A stretch of 41,150 nt of DNA from the NCBI RefSeq assembly GCF_016785185.1, contig NZ_JAEKDY010000020.1; one strand, 5' to 3'. Under the pieces are notes generated by a model. It did not search any database and was not told the DNA's origin. It worked only from the letters and a program-made list of their open reading frames with translations. The DNA comes from Heyndrickxia sporothermodurans. GTDB lineage: Bacteria > Bacillota > Bacilli > Bacillales > Bacillaceae_C. This document shows positions 7,677 to 16,301 of this stretch, in pieces (positions within the stretch are counted from its first letter, which is position 1; each line of letters starts with the position of its first letter). Made by a program: the position numbers and the translations under genes.

Positions 7677-8912
7677 TTAGAAACTTGTTTTCGTAGATTT
7701 CGCCCTCTGTACCCCAATTGTACCTCTCCGAACCAAAACAAAATAGGAAAGAAAGGCTAGAAGACTAGAACCAAAGATCGTAACCCCCATTGGAATGCCA
7801 GTATACGATCCAGCGATTCCAACTAGTGGAGCCGATAAGGAGCCAAGTACAAATGGCAATAATCCTAATAGTGCAGAGGCACTGCCCGCAATATGTCCTT
7901 GTGACTCAATGGCTAATGTAAAAGATGTCGTTCCGATGATACTGATCGATAAGACGAAAAAGAAAATCGGGATTGCCACTGCAATTAACGGTGTTTTTAA
8001 AAGTAGAGCGATGAGTAAGAATAAACCCGATACGTTAGAGATTGCTAACCCTATCTTTAAAAACGTCCGCTCCGGAATGGTATACGTAAAGCGGCCAACC
8101 GATTGACTTCCGATAATTAATGCTAATCCATTCACGCCAAATAATAGACTGAACTGTTGAGGTGTGACATGGTAAATATTTTGATAGACAAATGGAATAC
8201 CAGATACATAGGCAAAAATTCCAGCAGTCGTAAATCCTTGAGTGAACGCGTATCCCATGAATTCGCGATCCTTAAATAATGAACCAAAATTGCCCATAAG
8301 CTGAGGAAGGTTACTTGGTACACGTTTTTCCACTGGCAACGATTCTTTAAGTTTCAATGAAACCGTGAAAATTAATATAGCGCCGATACAAGCCAAAACG
8401 ATAAAAACGCCATTCCACTTTGTAAAAGAAAGGATAATCCCACCAGCAACCGGTGCAATGATTGGACCAAGATTTCCGACTAATACCATTAATGTAAAAA
8501 ATTTAGTCAGTTCCTTTCCGCTAAACAAGTCTCTTACAACAGCTCTGGAGACCACAAGACCTCCGGCTGCAGAAAAACCTTGGATAAAACGAGCAATAAT
8601 AAGGAAATAGATGTTAGGTGCAAATGAGCAGAGTATAGAAGCTAATAAGTATAAGCATAGAAAAAATAACAAAGGTTTTCGACGGCCCTTTACATCACTC
8701 AATGGACCAATAAATAATTGTCCTAACCCCAGTCCTAATAAACAAGCAGTTAAACTAATTTGTACAAGTGAAGCCGTCGTATCAAAATCTTCTACAATAG
8801 TAGGGAAGGACGGTAAGTATGTGTCTATTGTAAAAGGTCCCAAAAGTCCAAGTGATCCTAAAAGTAAAGCAAGTTGTATTCGTTTTTTTCCACTAGGTGT
8901 ATTTGTATTCAA
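7677..8912 (-). CDS. Bcr/CflA family drug:H+ antiporter (MFS), 411 aa
   Basis: This is a 12-span major facilitator of the DHA1 Bcr/CflA type. Span 1 contains GPFTIDTYLPSFP, with the acidic residue typical of drug:H+ antiporters. The loop 2-3 motif A is GPLSDVKGRRKPLL, and span 4-5 carries RFIQGFSAAGGLVVSRAVVRD, the Bcr signature. I chose TTG 8912 because GGCGAGG lies 5 bases upstream. The longer frame to 8930 would place that ribosome site inside the gene. The substrate is unknown; relatives export bicyclomycin, chloramphenicol or sulphonamides. The gene is monocistronic. Palindromes upstream (9019-9064) may be operators. Confidence 0.9.
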   Translation of the reverse strand: MNTNTPSGKKRIQLALLLGSLGLLGPFTIDTYLPSFPTIVEDFDTTASLVQISLTACLLGLGLGQLFIGPLSDVKGRRKPLLFFLCLYLLASILCSFAPNIYFLIIARFIQGFSAAGGLVVSRAVVRDLFSGKELTKFFTLMVLVGNLGPIIAPVAGGIILSFTKWNGVFIVLACIGAILIFTVSLKLKESLPVEKRVPSNLPQLMGNFGSLFKDREFMGYAFTQGFTTAGIFAYVSGIPFVYQNIYHVTPQQFSLLFGVNGLALIIGSQSVGRFTYTIPERTFLKIGLAISNVSGLFLLIALLLKTPLIAVAIPIFFFVLSISIIGTTSFTLAIESQGHIAGSASALLGLLPFVLGSLSAPLVGIAGSYTGIPMGVTIFGSSLLAFLSYFVLVRRGTIGVQRAKSTKTSF

Positions 8913-9018
8913 TTTTTCCTCGCCTTTCAATTAAATTAGTATTTCAGTTCGTTCCGATTGTACCTCCAGTTTTTTCAGCATCCTCGCTTAATTTGACAAA
9001 AAATCATTTCGAAATCCG

Positions 9019-9064
9019 AAATTACGTAATTTTCATTATAACTTGATTTTGTTTACTGGTAAAC
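9019..9064. promoter_or_regulatory. Two palindromes upstream of the MFS gene
   Basis: AAATTACGTAATTT (9019-9032) is a perfect 14-base palindrome. GTTTAC-TG-GTAAAC (9051-9064) is a second one. The core TTTACTGGTAAA occurs again upstream of qoxA at 13836-13847. They lie 107-152 bases before the MFS start and about as far from the small gene on the other strand, so either could be the target. Confidence 0.4.
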
Positions 9065-9188
9065 ATCAGACAGCCTTATTTTTTTACATATAAAAATGGA
9101 TGATAAATTCTAATAAATGTAGGAACATATTTTAATATTTATCATATACTGCCTACTGTGAGTAATTTTATATGGAGGAGATAAGGAA

Positions 9189-9326
9189 ATGGGTAACATT
9201 CAGTTAAAATTAACAAAGAACAACGACTGCAAAAATGGAACGAATGGATATAAAATCATTGAAGTGAATGTATCTGATCCAACAGATAGTTTATTTGCAG
9301 TAGTTACGCCTATAAAAAAGCAATAG
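9189..9326 (+). CDS. Small hypothetical protein, 45 aa
   Basis: ATG 9189 follows a strong site (ATGGAGGAGATAAGG). The frame is 45 codons and ends in TAG 9324-9326. The peptide alternates polar and hydrophobic residues (IQLKLTKN, YKIIEVNV, LFAVVTPIKK) with one Cys at residue 14 and reads like a small beta-rich protein. I do not recognise it. The strong ribosome site and clean codon use support it as real. Confidence 0.55.
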   Translation: MGNIQLKLTKNNDCKNGTNGYKIIEVNVSDPTDSLFAVVTPIKKQ

Positions 9327-9699
9327 CAGAAATTAGAAAGCTTATCTTTCGGTTCATTATACATAGAAAGATGGTTAAACGAAAGTGGCAAAATGATAAT
9401 TTTCCATCAAAAAAGTAGCTTAGGATTGCATGATAATGGATCTTGCTTCGTAAGGCTCTTAACTATGTATAATAAGACATATTTACTGACAATATGGAGA
9501 AGGATTCCTGCCATAGCACTTCTTGGAGTTGCTATTTGACCGCTGATAATGGTTTATCAGCGGTTATCCCCATAATACTAAAAAACAAAGATCGTTTTTA
9601 TAAGTCAAGTAATTTTTAAACAAAAATATATCCAAATCCTGAAAAGTATTTGACAATTATGTGAACTAATTGAATAATATAAAGAAGGAGGATGATCAT
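9327..9699. other. Intergenic stretch with one hairpin
   Basis: No convincing gene is visible. A hairpin, CCGCTGATAA-TGGT-TTATCAGCGG (9540-9563), is followed by only a weak T-rich stretch and may end the small gene's transcript. A possible promoter for the next gene starts with TTGACA near 9651, with an AT-rich -10 about 17-18 bases downstream. Confidence 0.5.
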
Positions 9700-9933
9700 A
9701 TGAAACTATTATCGACCGTTAAGTTTGTCGGGGGTACATTGCTGACTGTAGGCATCATTCTTTTTTCTATCGGATATTATGAGAGCGGTTACAACACATT
9801 GGCAGCAATTGGTCTTGGAACGGTTATGGGGGCTGTTTTTATTTTTCTTATGGGAGTTTTCTTTGTCCTCACGGAAGAAATGCATAAGAAATCCAATCAT
9901 CATAAGAAAATTGCAACTACTATAAAAAAATAA
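9700..9933 (+). CDS. Small two-span membrane protein, 77 aa
   Basis: ATG 9700 was chosen because GAAGGAGGATG lies just upstream. An earlier in-frame ATG at 9670 would put this site inside the gene. Two hydrophobic helices (about 7-27 and 35-60, Gly-rich) precede a basic His/Lys tail (MHKKSNHHKK). No family is recognised. It is flanked by its own promoter-like TTGACA and a strong terminator, so it is probably monocistronic. Confidence 0.7.
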   Translation: MKLLSTVKFVGGTLLTVGIILFSIGYYESGYNTLAAIGLGTVMGAVFIFLMGVFFVLTEEMHKKSNHHKKIATTIKK

Positions 9934-9945
9934 AATTTAAAATAG

Positions 9946-9983
9946 AAACAGCGCATGGATGAATAGAATCTATGCGCTGTTTT
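9946..9983. terminator. Bidirectional terminator between the small membrane gene and qoxD
   Basis: ACAGCGCATGGA pairs with TCTATGCGCTGT, with T-rich flanks on the plus side and an A-tract on the other. It serves the convergent transcripts. Confidence 0.85.
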
Positions 9984-10007
9984 ATGCAACTAATTTACAT
10001 AATATAT

Positions 10008-10295
10008 TTATATATAACCCCAGACCATACAAAGTAAGGTCCCAAATATGGTTACTAAAGCAATAAATACACCATAATAAATATTTATATAAATAGGCTT
10101 TTTATCTTCAGTTTCGCCTGCATGCATAAATACAACTAATTGAACAGCGGCTTGTATAAATGCAGTAACAAGGAGGATTGTCATGCCAACTGCAAATGAC
10201 ATATCCCAGAAATAAACGGCGAGAGCGACAACAGTTAGGATGAGCGAAAACACAAACCCCATGACTTGTTTGAATGGGAATAATTCCTTCATCAT
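10008..10295 (-). CDS. qoxD: Cytochrome aa3/bo3-type quinol oxidase subunit IV
   Basis: This is a 95-residue protein with three membrane helices (about 10-32, 36-57, 73-94). It contains the subunit IV pattern PFKQVMGFVFSLILT and LLVTAFIQAAVQLVVFMHAGE. It is the last gene of qoxABCD. Its start shares a base with the qoxC stop (TAATG), showing translational coupling. Subunit IV helps assemble or stabilise the binuclear centre in this enzyme family. Confidence 0.95.
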   Translation of the reverse strand: MMKELFPFKQVMGFVFSLILTVVALAVYFWDMSFAVGMTILLVTAFIQAAVQLVVFMHAGETEDKKPIYINIYYGVFIALVTIFGTLLCMVWGYI

Positions 10296-10891
10296 TACAT
10301 CATTCCTTTCAAGTAGATGAAGCTAAATATAAAGATCCACACAACATCTAAGAAATGCCAGTAAAGTGAAAAGATAAATGATTTATTAGCTGTTTCAGGA
10401 TTCAATCCATCTTTTCTTACCTGTAAAATAATGAACAGTCCCCAGAATAATCCAAAGGTAACATGGGCCCCATGCGTTCCTAATGTAGTTAGAAGAATCG
10501 CCGTAAAAGCACTTGTTTGCAATCCAGCACCTACATGAACATAGTGAATAAACTCATAAATTTCAAATCCTAAAAATCCTAAACCAAGGAGAAGGGTAAT
10601 GGCAAAGAAAGCGAGCATCGCCTTCTTGTTACCGATTCGCATCGCATGAATGCCTAAACCAATTACAAAGCTACTTGTTAAAAGTAAAATGGTTTCAATT
10701 AAAACAGGTGTAATTTCAAAAATTTCTGCACCACTTGGTCCATTCCCTGTTCGATTATATAAAGTAAAGTATGATGCGAACAGGGTAGCAAATAACATGA
10801 CTTCTGCGCCTAAGAAAATCCAAAAACCAAGGATCTTCAAACGATTTTCTTCTGTTTGATATTCAAGAGGGAGCGATGGATTTATTTTCAT
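10295..10891 (-). CDS. qoxC: Quinol oxidase subunit III
   Basis: This 198-residue protein has five membrane helices and the cytochrome oxidase subunit III pattern: KILGFWIFLGAEVMLFATLFASYFTLY, GTHGAHVTFGLFWG, YWHFLDVVWIFIFSFIYL. It is a five-helix short form, as in bacterial quinol oxidases. The start overlaps the qoxB stop in ATGA and the stop overlaps qoxD. It belongs to the proton-pumping oxidase complex of the cytoplasmic membrane. Confidence 0.96.
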   Translation of the reverse strand: MKINPSLPLEYQTEENRLKILGFWIFLGAEVMLFATLFASYFTLYNRTGNGPSGAEIFEITPVLIETILLLTSSFVIGLGIHAMRIGNKKAMLAFFAITLLLGLGFLGFEIYEFIHYVHVGAGLQTSAFTAILLTTLGTHGAHVTFGLFWGLFIILQVRKDGLNPETANKSFIFSLYWHFLDVVWIFIFSFIYLKGMM

Positions 10892-12837
10892 ATTGCTTTA
10901 CCTCCCAATCTATTTTCCGTTTCTGTTATTTCCTCCACCTCAATATAATGGCCATGATCTTTTTCAAAAGAGCGGAAAGCCATACATGCAAAGATACCGA
11001 TTGTGGTTAGAATTAATGGAATCCAAATACTAAATACGAAGGTAAAGCCCCAGACGAAGAAAATACTCGCCATGATAAAAGGAACTCCACTTGAATTTGG
11101 CATATGAATTTTTTCGTATTTTCCTTTAAATAATGGTTCACCATTTTTCTTTGAATCCCAAAAAGCTTCTTTAGACTTAACTTGCGGTGAAATCGCGAAA
11201 TTATAGTCTGGAACTGGTGTGTGAGTTGCCCATTCTAATGAACGTGCATTCCACGGATCAGAACCAATATCTCTAGATGCATATCGCGTACTATAATAAA
11301 TGTTATACACAATCAAGATAAAACCTGCAGCTAGGCCCAGCGCACCGATGAATGAAATCATATTCAATGGTCCGAACCCAGTCGATGCAGAATAGGTGTA
11401 CATTCGTCGCGCCTGCCCATCTAATCCGCTGAAAAACATTGGCATAAAAGCCACAAGTGTGCTAACACCAATGATCCATGCCGACCATTTTCCGATTCTT
11501 TCATTCAGCATGAAGCCAAACATTTTAGGCCAATAGTAAGTGAGGCCTGCTAACATCGCAAATACAACACCAGGAATAATCACCATGTGGAAATGTGCCA
11601 CTAAGAACATCGTATTATGATATTGATAGTCAGCCGCAGACATTCCTAGCATGACCCCGGTAACCCCACCGATTGTAAAGAGTGGGATGAAAAGTAGGGC
11701 ATAAAGCATTGGTGTGGTGATTTCAATTTTTCCTTTCCACAGTGTAAACAGCCAGTTGAATATTTTTACCCCTGTCGGAACAGCGATGGCCATTGTTGTA
11801 ATGGAAAATATACTATTCGCTAATGCTCCTTGCCCCATTGTAAAGAAGTGGTGAGCCCAAACAAGGAACGACATGAGCGAGATAATGACCATTGACGCCA
11901 CCATCGATTTATAACCATAAAGATTACGGCGAGAAAAGGTTGAGATTACTTCACTATAAATTCCAAAGGCAGGCAAGATTAATATATACACCTCTGGATG
12001 TCCCCAAACCCAAAACAGGTTTGCCCAAAGCATATCCATTCCACCATTTGTTGTAGTGAAGAAATTGGTGGCAAAAAGCCGGTCCATCGTCCCCATAAGG
12101 AGTAAAACCGTTAGAACTGGGAACGCAAAGACAATTATCGCGTTTGTAATTAAGCTTGCCCATGTGAACATTGGCATTCTCATTAAGGTCATACCAGTTG
12201 TTCTCATTTTAAGAATCGTGGTTATAAAATTGATTCCTGTCATTAACGTACCGAGACCTGCAATTTGAATCGCGATCATATAGTAATTCGAGCCGACCGA
12301 CTCACTGAACTCATTACCGGCTAATGGGAAGTATGAAGTCCATCCCGCATCAGGTGAACCACCGATAACAAAGGATATATTAAAGAGCATCGCACCCATA
12401 AAGAATAACCAAAAGCTTAAAGCATTTAAACGTGGGAACGCTACATCGCGTGCGCCAATTTGCAATGGTACGACGAAGTTCATTAAAGCCATAATGAAAG
12501 GCATCGCCATAAAAATGATCATAACAATTCCGTGTGTCGTGAAAATTTCATTATAATGCTGTGCATCGAGCAACTTATTATCAGGAACGGCAAGCTGTGC
12601 GCGCATCATAATGGCATCTACTCCACCACGGAATAGCATAAGTAAAGCAGATATTAAATACATAATCCCAATTCGTTTATGATCGACAGTCGTTAACCAT
12701 TCGCGCCATAAATAGCCCCATTTTTTCAAATAGGTTAGTCCGACTAGAATCGCCAGTAAGGTAAGTCCAATCAAAACCATGGAAGCATAGATGGCAATAC
12801 TCGGGTTTGGGATAGCAAATCTATCGAAAAAGTCCAT
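10888..12837 (-). CDS. qoxB: Quinol oxidase subunit I, catalytic haem-copper subunit
   Basis: The protein has 649 residues and about 14-15 spans. All metal ligands are visible: H102 and H417 for the low-spin haem, H415 for the oxygen-binding haem, and H280, H329 and H330 for CuB, with the cross-linked Tyr284 in WVWGHPEVY. D131 (GARDVAFPRLN) marks the D proton channel. It reduces O2 to water with electrons from menaquinol and pumps protons. It lies 39 bases after qoxA and overlaps qoxC. Confidence 0.98.
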   Translation of the reverse strand: MDFFDRFAIPNPSIAIYASMVLIGLTLLAILVGLTYLKKWGYLWREWLTTVDHKRIGIMYLISALLMLFRGGVDAIMMRAQLAVPDNKLLDAQHYNEIFTTHGIVMIIFMAMPFIMALMNFVVPLQIGARDVAFPRLNALSFWLFFMGAMLFNISFVIGGSPDAGWTSYFPLAGNEFSESVGSNYYMIAIQIAGLGTLMTGINFITTILKMRTTGMTLMRMPMFTWASLITNAIIVFAFPVLTVLLLMGTMDRLFATNFFTTTNGGMDMLWANLFWVWGHPEVYILILPAFGIYSEVISTFSRRNLYGYKSMVASMVIISLMSFLVWAHHFFTMGQGALANSIFSITTMAIAVPTGVKIFNWLFTLWKGKIEITTPMLYALLFIPLFTIGGVTGVMLGMSAADYQYHNTMFLVAHFHMVIIPGVVFAMLAGLTYYWPKMFGFMLNERIGKWSAWIIGVSTLVAFMPMFFSGLDGQARRMYTYSASTGFGPLNMISFIGALGLAAGFILIVYNIYYSTRYASRDIGSDPWNARSLEWATHTPVPDYNFAISPQVKSKEAFWDSKKNGEPLFKGKYEKIHMPNSSGVPFIMASIFFVWGFTFVFSIWIPLILTTIGIFACMAFRSFEKDHGHYIEVEEITETENRLGGKAI

Positions 12838-12876
12838 TTTGTTCAGACTCCTTTCAAAATAGTAGTCTTGAAAATA

Positions 12877-13785
12877 TTAATGATCGTGCGATGATTCTTC
12901 ATTGGAATCATGGTTTTCATCATTCTCTTCTTTCGTGCTCGAATGATTATGTCCTGCGTGTTCGCCTTCTGGAGCAGGCGCAAATTCTAAATGGGTACCA
13001 GTGTAAGTGGATTGTCCAACATGACCTGGTTCCAATAATTGATTAAATTTCTTTTCAGTTAAAGGCTTAGCTGTTTCTTTTACTTCTTGAACCCATTCCT
13101 GAAATTTTGCTTCAGACATTGCTTTTACATTAAATGTATTTTCCGCAAAACCTTTACCGCTAAAATTAGCATTACGTCCCATGAGTTCACCTGGAACATC
13201 TGCGGCCAAGTGTAATTTTGTTATCATATCTGACATGGCATATTTTTGTCCTCCAAGCTGAGGAATCCAGAAACTTGTAATTGGGCCATATGAATATAAT
13301 CTAAACTCAATTGGTCTATTTGTTGGAATATATAAATAATTGACTGTTTCAATTTCCTCTTCCGGATAACTAAAATGCCATTTCCAATTGGATGAAGCTG
13401 CATATATGACAAGAGGTTCCTGATTTTCATAACCTTTTGGCGTTGCTTCTACCTTATAGTTGGATATCACCGACATGATTGAAAGCGTAGTGACAATGAT
13501 CACTGGAATACCTACACAAATCGCCTCAACCAATGGATGCCCTTCTACATAAGGTGGTTCATAATCCTTGCTTTGCTTTGAAGCACGGTATTTGATTAAC
13601 ATATAAATGAGTAATCCGAAAACCGTAATAACAATAAATGACATAATTAGAATAGAAGCGATAATATCATTCGCCTGTGTCTCTGCCTGCGGACCTTTCG
13701 GATCAAGGACCATTAATGGTTCGCAGCCTGATAGTACAATCATGAGTACGGAAACCATTGGTAAGGTTAACCATTTCATTCTCAT
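12877..13785 (-). CDS. qoxA: Quinol oxidase subunit II (lipoprotein)
   Basis: 302 residues. A lipoprotein signal peptide with lipobox VLSGC (Cys 20) is followed by two helices (about 40-66 and 85-107) and an extracytoplasmic cupredoxin domain. The Cys and His residues of a CuA centre are absent from this domain (it reads FWIPQLGGQKYAMSDM), so the enzyme takes electrons from quinol, not cytochrome c. The last about 30 residues are His/Glu/Asn/Asp-rich (EHAGHNHSS, ESSHDH), an unusual tail that might bind metal. It is the first gene of the operon, with ribosome site AAAGGAG. Confidence 0.96.
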   Translation of the reverse strand: MRMKWLTLPMVSVLMIVLSGCEPLMVLDPKGPQAETQANDIIASILIMSFIVITVFGLLIYMLIKYRASKQSKDYEPPYVEGHPLVEAICVGIPVIIVTTLSIMSVISNYKVEATPKGYENQEPLVIYAASSNWKWHFSYPEEEIETVNYLYIPTNRPIEFRLYSYGPITSFWIPQLGGQKYAMSDMITKLHLAADVPGELMGRNANFSGKGFAENTFNVKAMSEAKFQEWVQEVKETAKPLTEKKFNQLLEPGHVGQSTYTGTHLEFAPAPEGEHAGHNHSSTKEENDENHDSNEESSHDH

Positions 13786-13835
13786 AAATGAAACTCCTTT
13801 CTAATGATGGATATAGGTACCTATGAATCCTAATA

Positions 13836-13911
13836 TTTACTGGTAAACCAATTTGACACCATCTTAATATGTTTTATTAATAAAAACAGCATATTGTGAT
13901 GTATTTCATAA
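13836..13911 (-). promoter_or_regulatory. Candidate operators upstream of qoxABCD
   Basis: TTTACTGGTAAA (13836-13847) is a perfect palindrome identical to the core of the one upstream of the MFS gene. TTGTGA-N6-TCATAA (13894-13911) resembles the Rex consensus TTGTGA-N6-TCACAA with one mismatch. Both lie in the qox upstream region. Redox control by Rex would fit a respiratory operon, but this is inference from one site. Confidence 0.35.
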
Positions 13912-14280
13912 AATGTTCATTTATAAAAGGACATAATTGTCACGAATTATTCAAGATGATTGAAAGTTGAAAGCTGTGATGTATACAATCATTGGAATTT
14001 TTGAGTAGAATAAGGTATCCTAGTTGGTTTGATGTAATAAAGGATTTCCCGAAGTTCAGATATTGTTAAATTAACGACTTTGTCTATTGCTCAATCCTGT
14101 TTATCAATTACAGCTTATATTGATCCGCATACGTTAAAATGTTTGACCAATAAAGCTTTCGGTATATATCTTAGGGGGCAACTAGACAAAGGATTATGTT
14201 TTGTGATAGATTATTACAATAATAAGTCATTTTTAAAATTACATATTTTTAAATCGATGAAAAGGAAAGTAGTTTTTGCT

Positions 14281-14508
14281 ATATTCGATAGCGAGCCGGG
14301 GACGGTGGAAGCCTGGTGATGAAGCATGAATGAAGAACACCTTTGAGTTCTAACCGAAAGGGATAACTTAAGTAGGCTTAGACGTTACCAGCACGTTATG
14401 GACTGGATAAGCAATAGTCGCTTTAAAGTTGGTCATATTATGACAATTTGGGTGGTACCGCGGAAGTTAGCCTTTCGTCCCTTTTTTATGGGATAGAAGG
14501 CTTTTTTA
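14281..14508 (+). promoter_or_regulatory. T-box leader controlling asnS
   Basis: Stem I elements (GGTGGAAGCCTGGTGATGAAGC) precede the probable specifier AAC (Asn) at 14336-14338 in GAAGAACACCTTTGAG. The T-box sequence GGGTGGTACCGCGG (14450-14463) precedes a terminator in which GCCTTTCGTCCC (14470-14481) pairs with GGGATAGAAGGC (14490-14501), then a T-run. Uncharged tRNA-Asn should bind and stop termination, raising asnS under asparagine shortage. Confidence 0.93.
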
Positions 14509-14538
14509 TTGTGAAAAATTACCATATGGAGGCTAATT

Positions 14539-15930
14539 ATGATAAAGACCGTAGTAAAAGATTTATACAGAAATCAAGAAAAATTTAACGAACAAACTGT
14601 GCAAATTTCGGGTTGGATTCGAACTCTTCGCGACTCTAAAACCATTGGTTTTATGGAATTAAACGACGGAACATTCTTTAAGAGTGTACAAGTCGTTTTT
14701 GAAGATACCCTCGATAACTTCAAAGAAATCACGAAGTTACCTATTAGCTCTTCCGTTTTAGTAGAAGGTGAATTTGTTCCAACTCCTGAAATGAAACAGC
14801 CATTTGAAATTAAAGCGACAAAAATTGTTGTTGAAGGATTATCGGATCCAGCTTATCCTTTGCAAAAAAAGAGACATTCTCTTGAATATTTAAGAACAAT
14901 CGCTCATTTACGTCCGAGAGCCAATACCTTCTCCGCCGTTTTCAGAGTACGATCCCTTGCATCGTACGCCATTCATAAATTCTTTCAAGAAAAAGGATTT
15001 GTCTATGTGCATACACCTATTATTACCGGAAGCGATACAGAAGGCGCGGGGGAGATGTTCCGTGTAACATCAATGGATTTGAACCAGCTTCCAAAAAACG
15101 AGGACGGAAAAGTGGACGAAAGTGCTGATTTCTTCGGCAAAGAATCCAACTTAACCGTTAGCGGTCAATTAAATGCGGAAACTTTTGCTCTTGCTTTCCG
15201 TAATGTGTATACCTTTGGTCCAACATTTAGAGCAGAAAATTCTAATACGGCACGACATGCCGCAGAATTCTGGATGATCGAGCCGGAAGTGGCTTTTGCA
15301 GAATTACCGGATATCATGGACCTCGGAGAAGAAATGGTTAAGTATGTAATTAATTACGTTTTTGAAGAAGCACCTGAAGAAATGGCCTTCTTTAATAGCT
15401 TTATTGATAAGACGCTAATTGAAAGATTGAAAAATGCTTTAGAATCCGATTTTGGAAGGGTTACTTATACTGAAGCTGTTGATATATTAAAGAACTCTGG
15501 TAAGAAATTTGACTACCCTGTTGAATGGGGAACGGATTTGCAAACGGAACATGAACGTTATCTAAGCGAGGAAATTTATAAGCGTCCGGTCTTCGTAACC
15601 GACTATCCGAAAGAAATTAAGGCATTTTATATGAGAGCAAATGATGACGGTAAGACAGTAGCTGCAACTGACCTATTGGTTCCTGGTATTGGCGAGTTAA
15701 TCGGGGGAAGCCAACGGGAGGAAAGAGAAGAGGTCCTTGCAAATAAAATTAAAGAACTTGGTATGTCTGAAGAAGATTACTGGTGGTATCTTGAGCTTAG
15801 AAAATACGGTGGTACAAAGCATTCAGGCTATGGAATTGGGTTTGAACGACTTGTCATGTATTTAACCGGAATGAAGAACATCCGCGATGTCATCCCATTC
15901 CCTCGTACACCAGGAAATGCAGACTTTTAA
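14539..15930 (+). CDS. asnS: Asparaginyl-tRNA synthetase, long class, 463 aa
   Basis: This class II synthetase attaches Asn to tRNA-Asn. The N-terminal OB-fold anticodon-binding domain (residues about 15-100, VQISGWIRTLRDSKTIGFMELNDG) precedes the catalytic core. Motif 2 is around TFRAENSNTARHAAEFWMIEPE (229-250) and motif 3 is GIGFERLVMYLTG near the end. At 463 residues it matches the E. coli/clostridial length class (about 466) rather than the about 430-residue housekeeping AsnRS of most Bacilli. The insert at about 182-200 is part of that class. It may be a second AsnRS. Start ATG 14539 lies behind ATGGAGG. Confidence 0.96.
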   Translation: MIKTVVKDLYRNQEKFNEQTVQISGWIRTLRDSKTIGFMELNDGTFFKSVQVVFEDTLDNFKEITKLPISSSVLVEGEFVPTPEMKQPFEIKATKIVVEGLSDPAYPLQKKRHSLEYLRTIAHLRPRANTFSAVFRVRSLASYAIHKFFQEKGFVYVHTPIITGSDTEGAGEMFRVTSMDLNQLPKNEDGKVDESADFFGKESNLTVSGQLNAETFALAFRNVYTFGPTFRAENSNTARHAAEFWMIEPEVAFAELPDIMDLGEEMVKYVINYVFEEAPEEMAFFNSFIDKTLIERLKNALESDFGRVTYTEAVDILKNSGKKFDYPVEWGTDLQTEHERYLSEEIYKRPVFVTDYPKEIKAFYMRANDDGKTVAATDLLVPGIGELIGGSQREEREEVLANKIKELGMSEEDYWWYLELRKYGGTKHSGYGIGFERLVMYLTGMKNIRDVIPFPRTPGNADF

Positions 15931-15952
15931 TTAAATATGTGAAAAAAATGTA

Positions 15953-15983
15953 CAATAGGATGCTGCGGCATCCTATTGTTTCT
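15953..15983 (+). terminator. asnS terminator
   Basis: CAATAGGATGC pairs with GCATCCTATTG around a 4-base loop and is followed by TTTCTT. Confidence 0.8.
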
Positions 15984-16208
15984 TATGAAGCACTTTTCAC
16001 TCTACAAAATAATAATATTTTCTAATAGTGAACTTAATGTATTGTTAATTTAATATTTTGGCGGTCTGAGTATTCCGATAAAATAAACCTTGTAAAAATG
16101 ACTAGTTACTGTTAATATAATACTAGTTGATAAAATTTAATTGTTTTTTAAACGAAAAATATCACATCTAAAACACAAAAATTAAATACCATTAACTTTA
16201 TTGGAGGA

Positions 16209-16254
16209 GCCTGTCACCAAGGGATACGTATGTCCCTTAGTGACAGGCTTTTTT
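16209..16254 (+). promoter_or_regulatory. Leader terminator/attenuator of the DUF1646 gene
   Basis: A 16-bp stem with one mismatch is formed by 16209-16224 (GCCTGTCACCAAGGGA) and 16233-16248, followed by TTTTTT. It ends only 47 bases before the ATG, too close for a clear promoter to fit between. The nearest promoter-like bases (TTGTAA about 16090) lie upstream. It is therefore probably an attenuator or riboswitch expression platform, unless a weak promoter hides after it. asnS already has its own terminator. No gene is visible in 15931-16301, which is otherwise AT-rich. Confidence 0.55.
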
Positions 16255-16301
16255 ATATTTTTTAGAAATAATCAATAGATAAAAGGGGAGGAATTTGCTT
16301 A

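Noticed and set aside
7795..8934. Plus-strand ORFs opposite the MFS gene
   Set aside because: They are antisense shadows of a clearly coding gene, without ribosome sites or homology.
9361..9420. 15-codon ORF MVKRKWQNDN-type
   Set aside because: It is too short, has a weak ribosome site and no other support.
14080..14319. 79-codon ORF before asnS
   Set aside because: It overlaps the T-box stem I region and has no ribosome site or recognisable protein.
16085..16208. Structured riboswitch aptamer upstream of the DUF1646 gene
   Set aside because: Only AT-rich unstructured sequence is visible before the terminator stem. I report the attenuator but not an aptamer.
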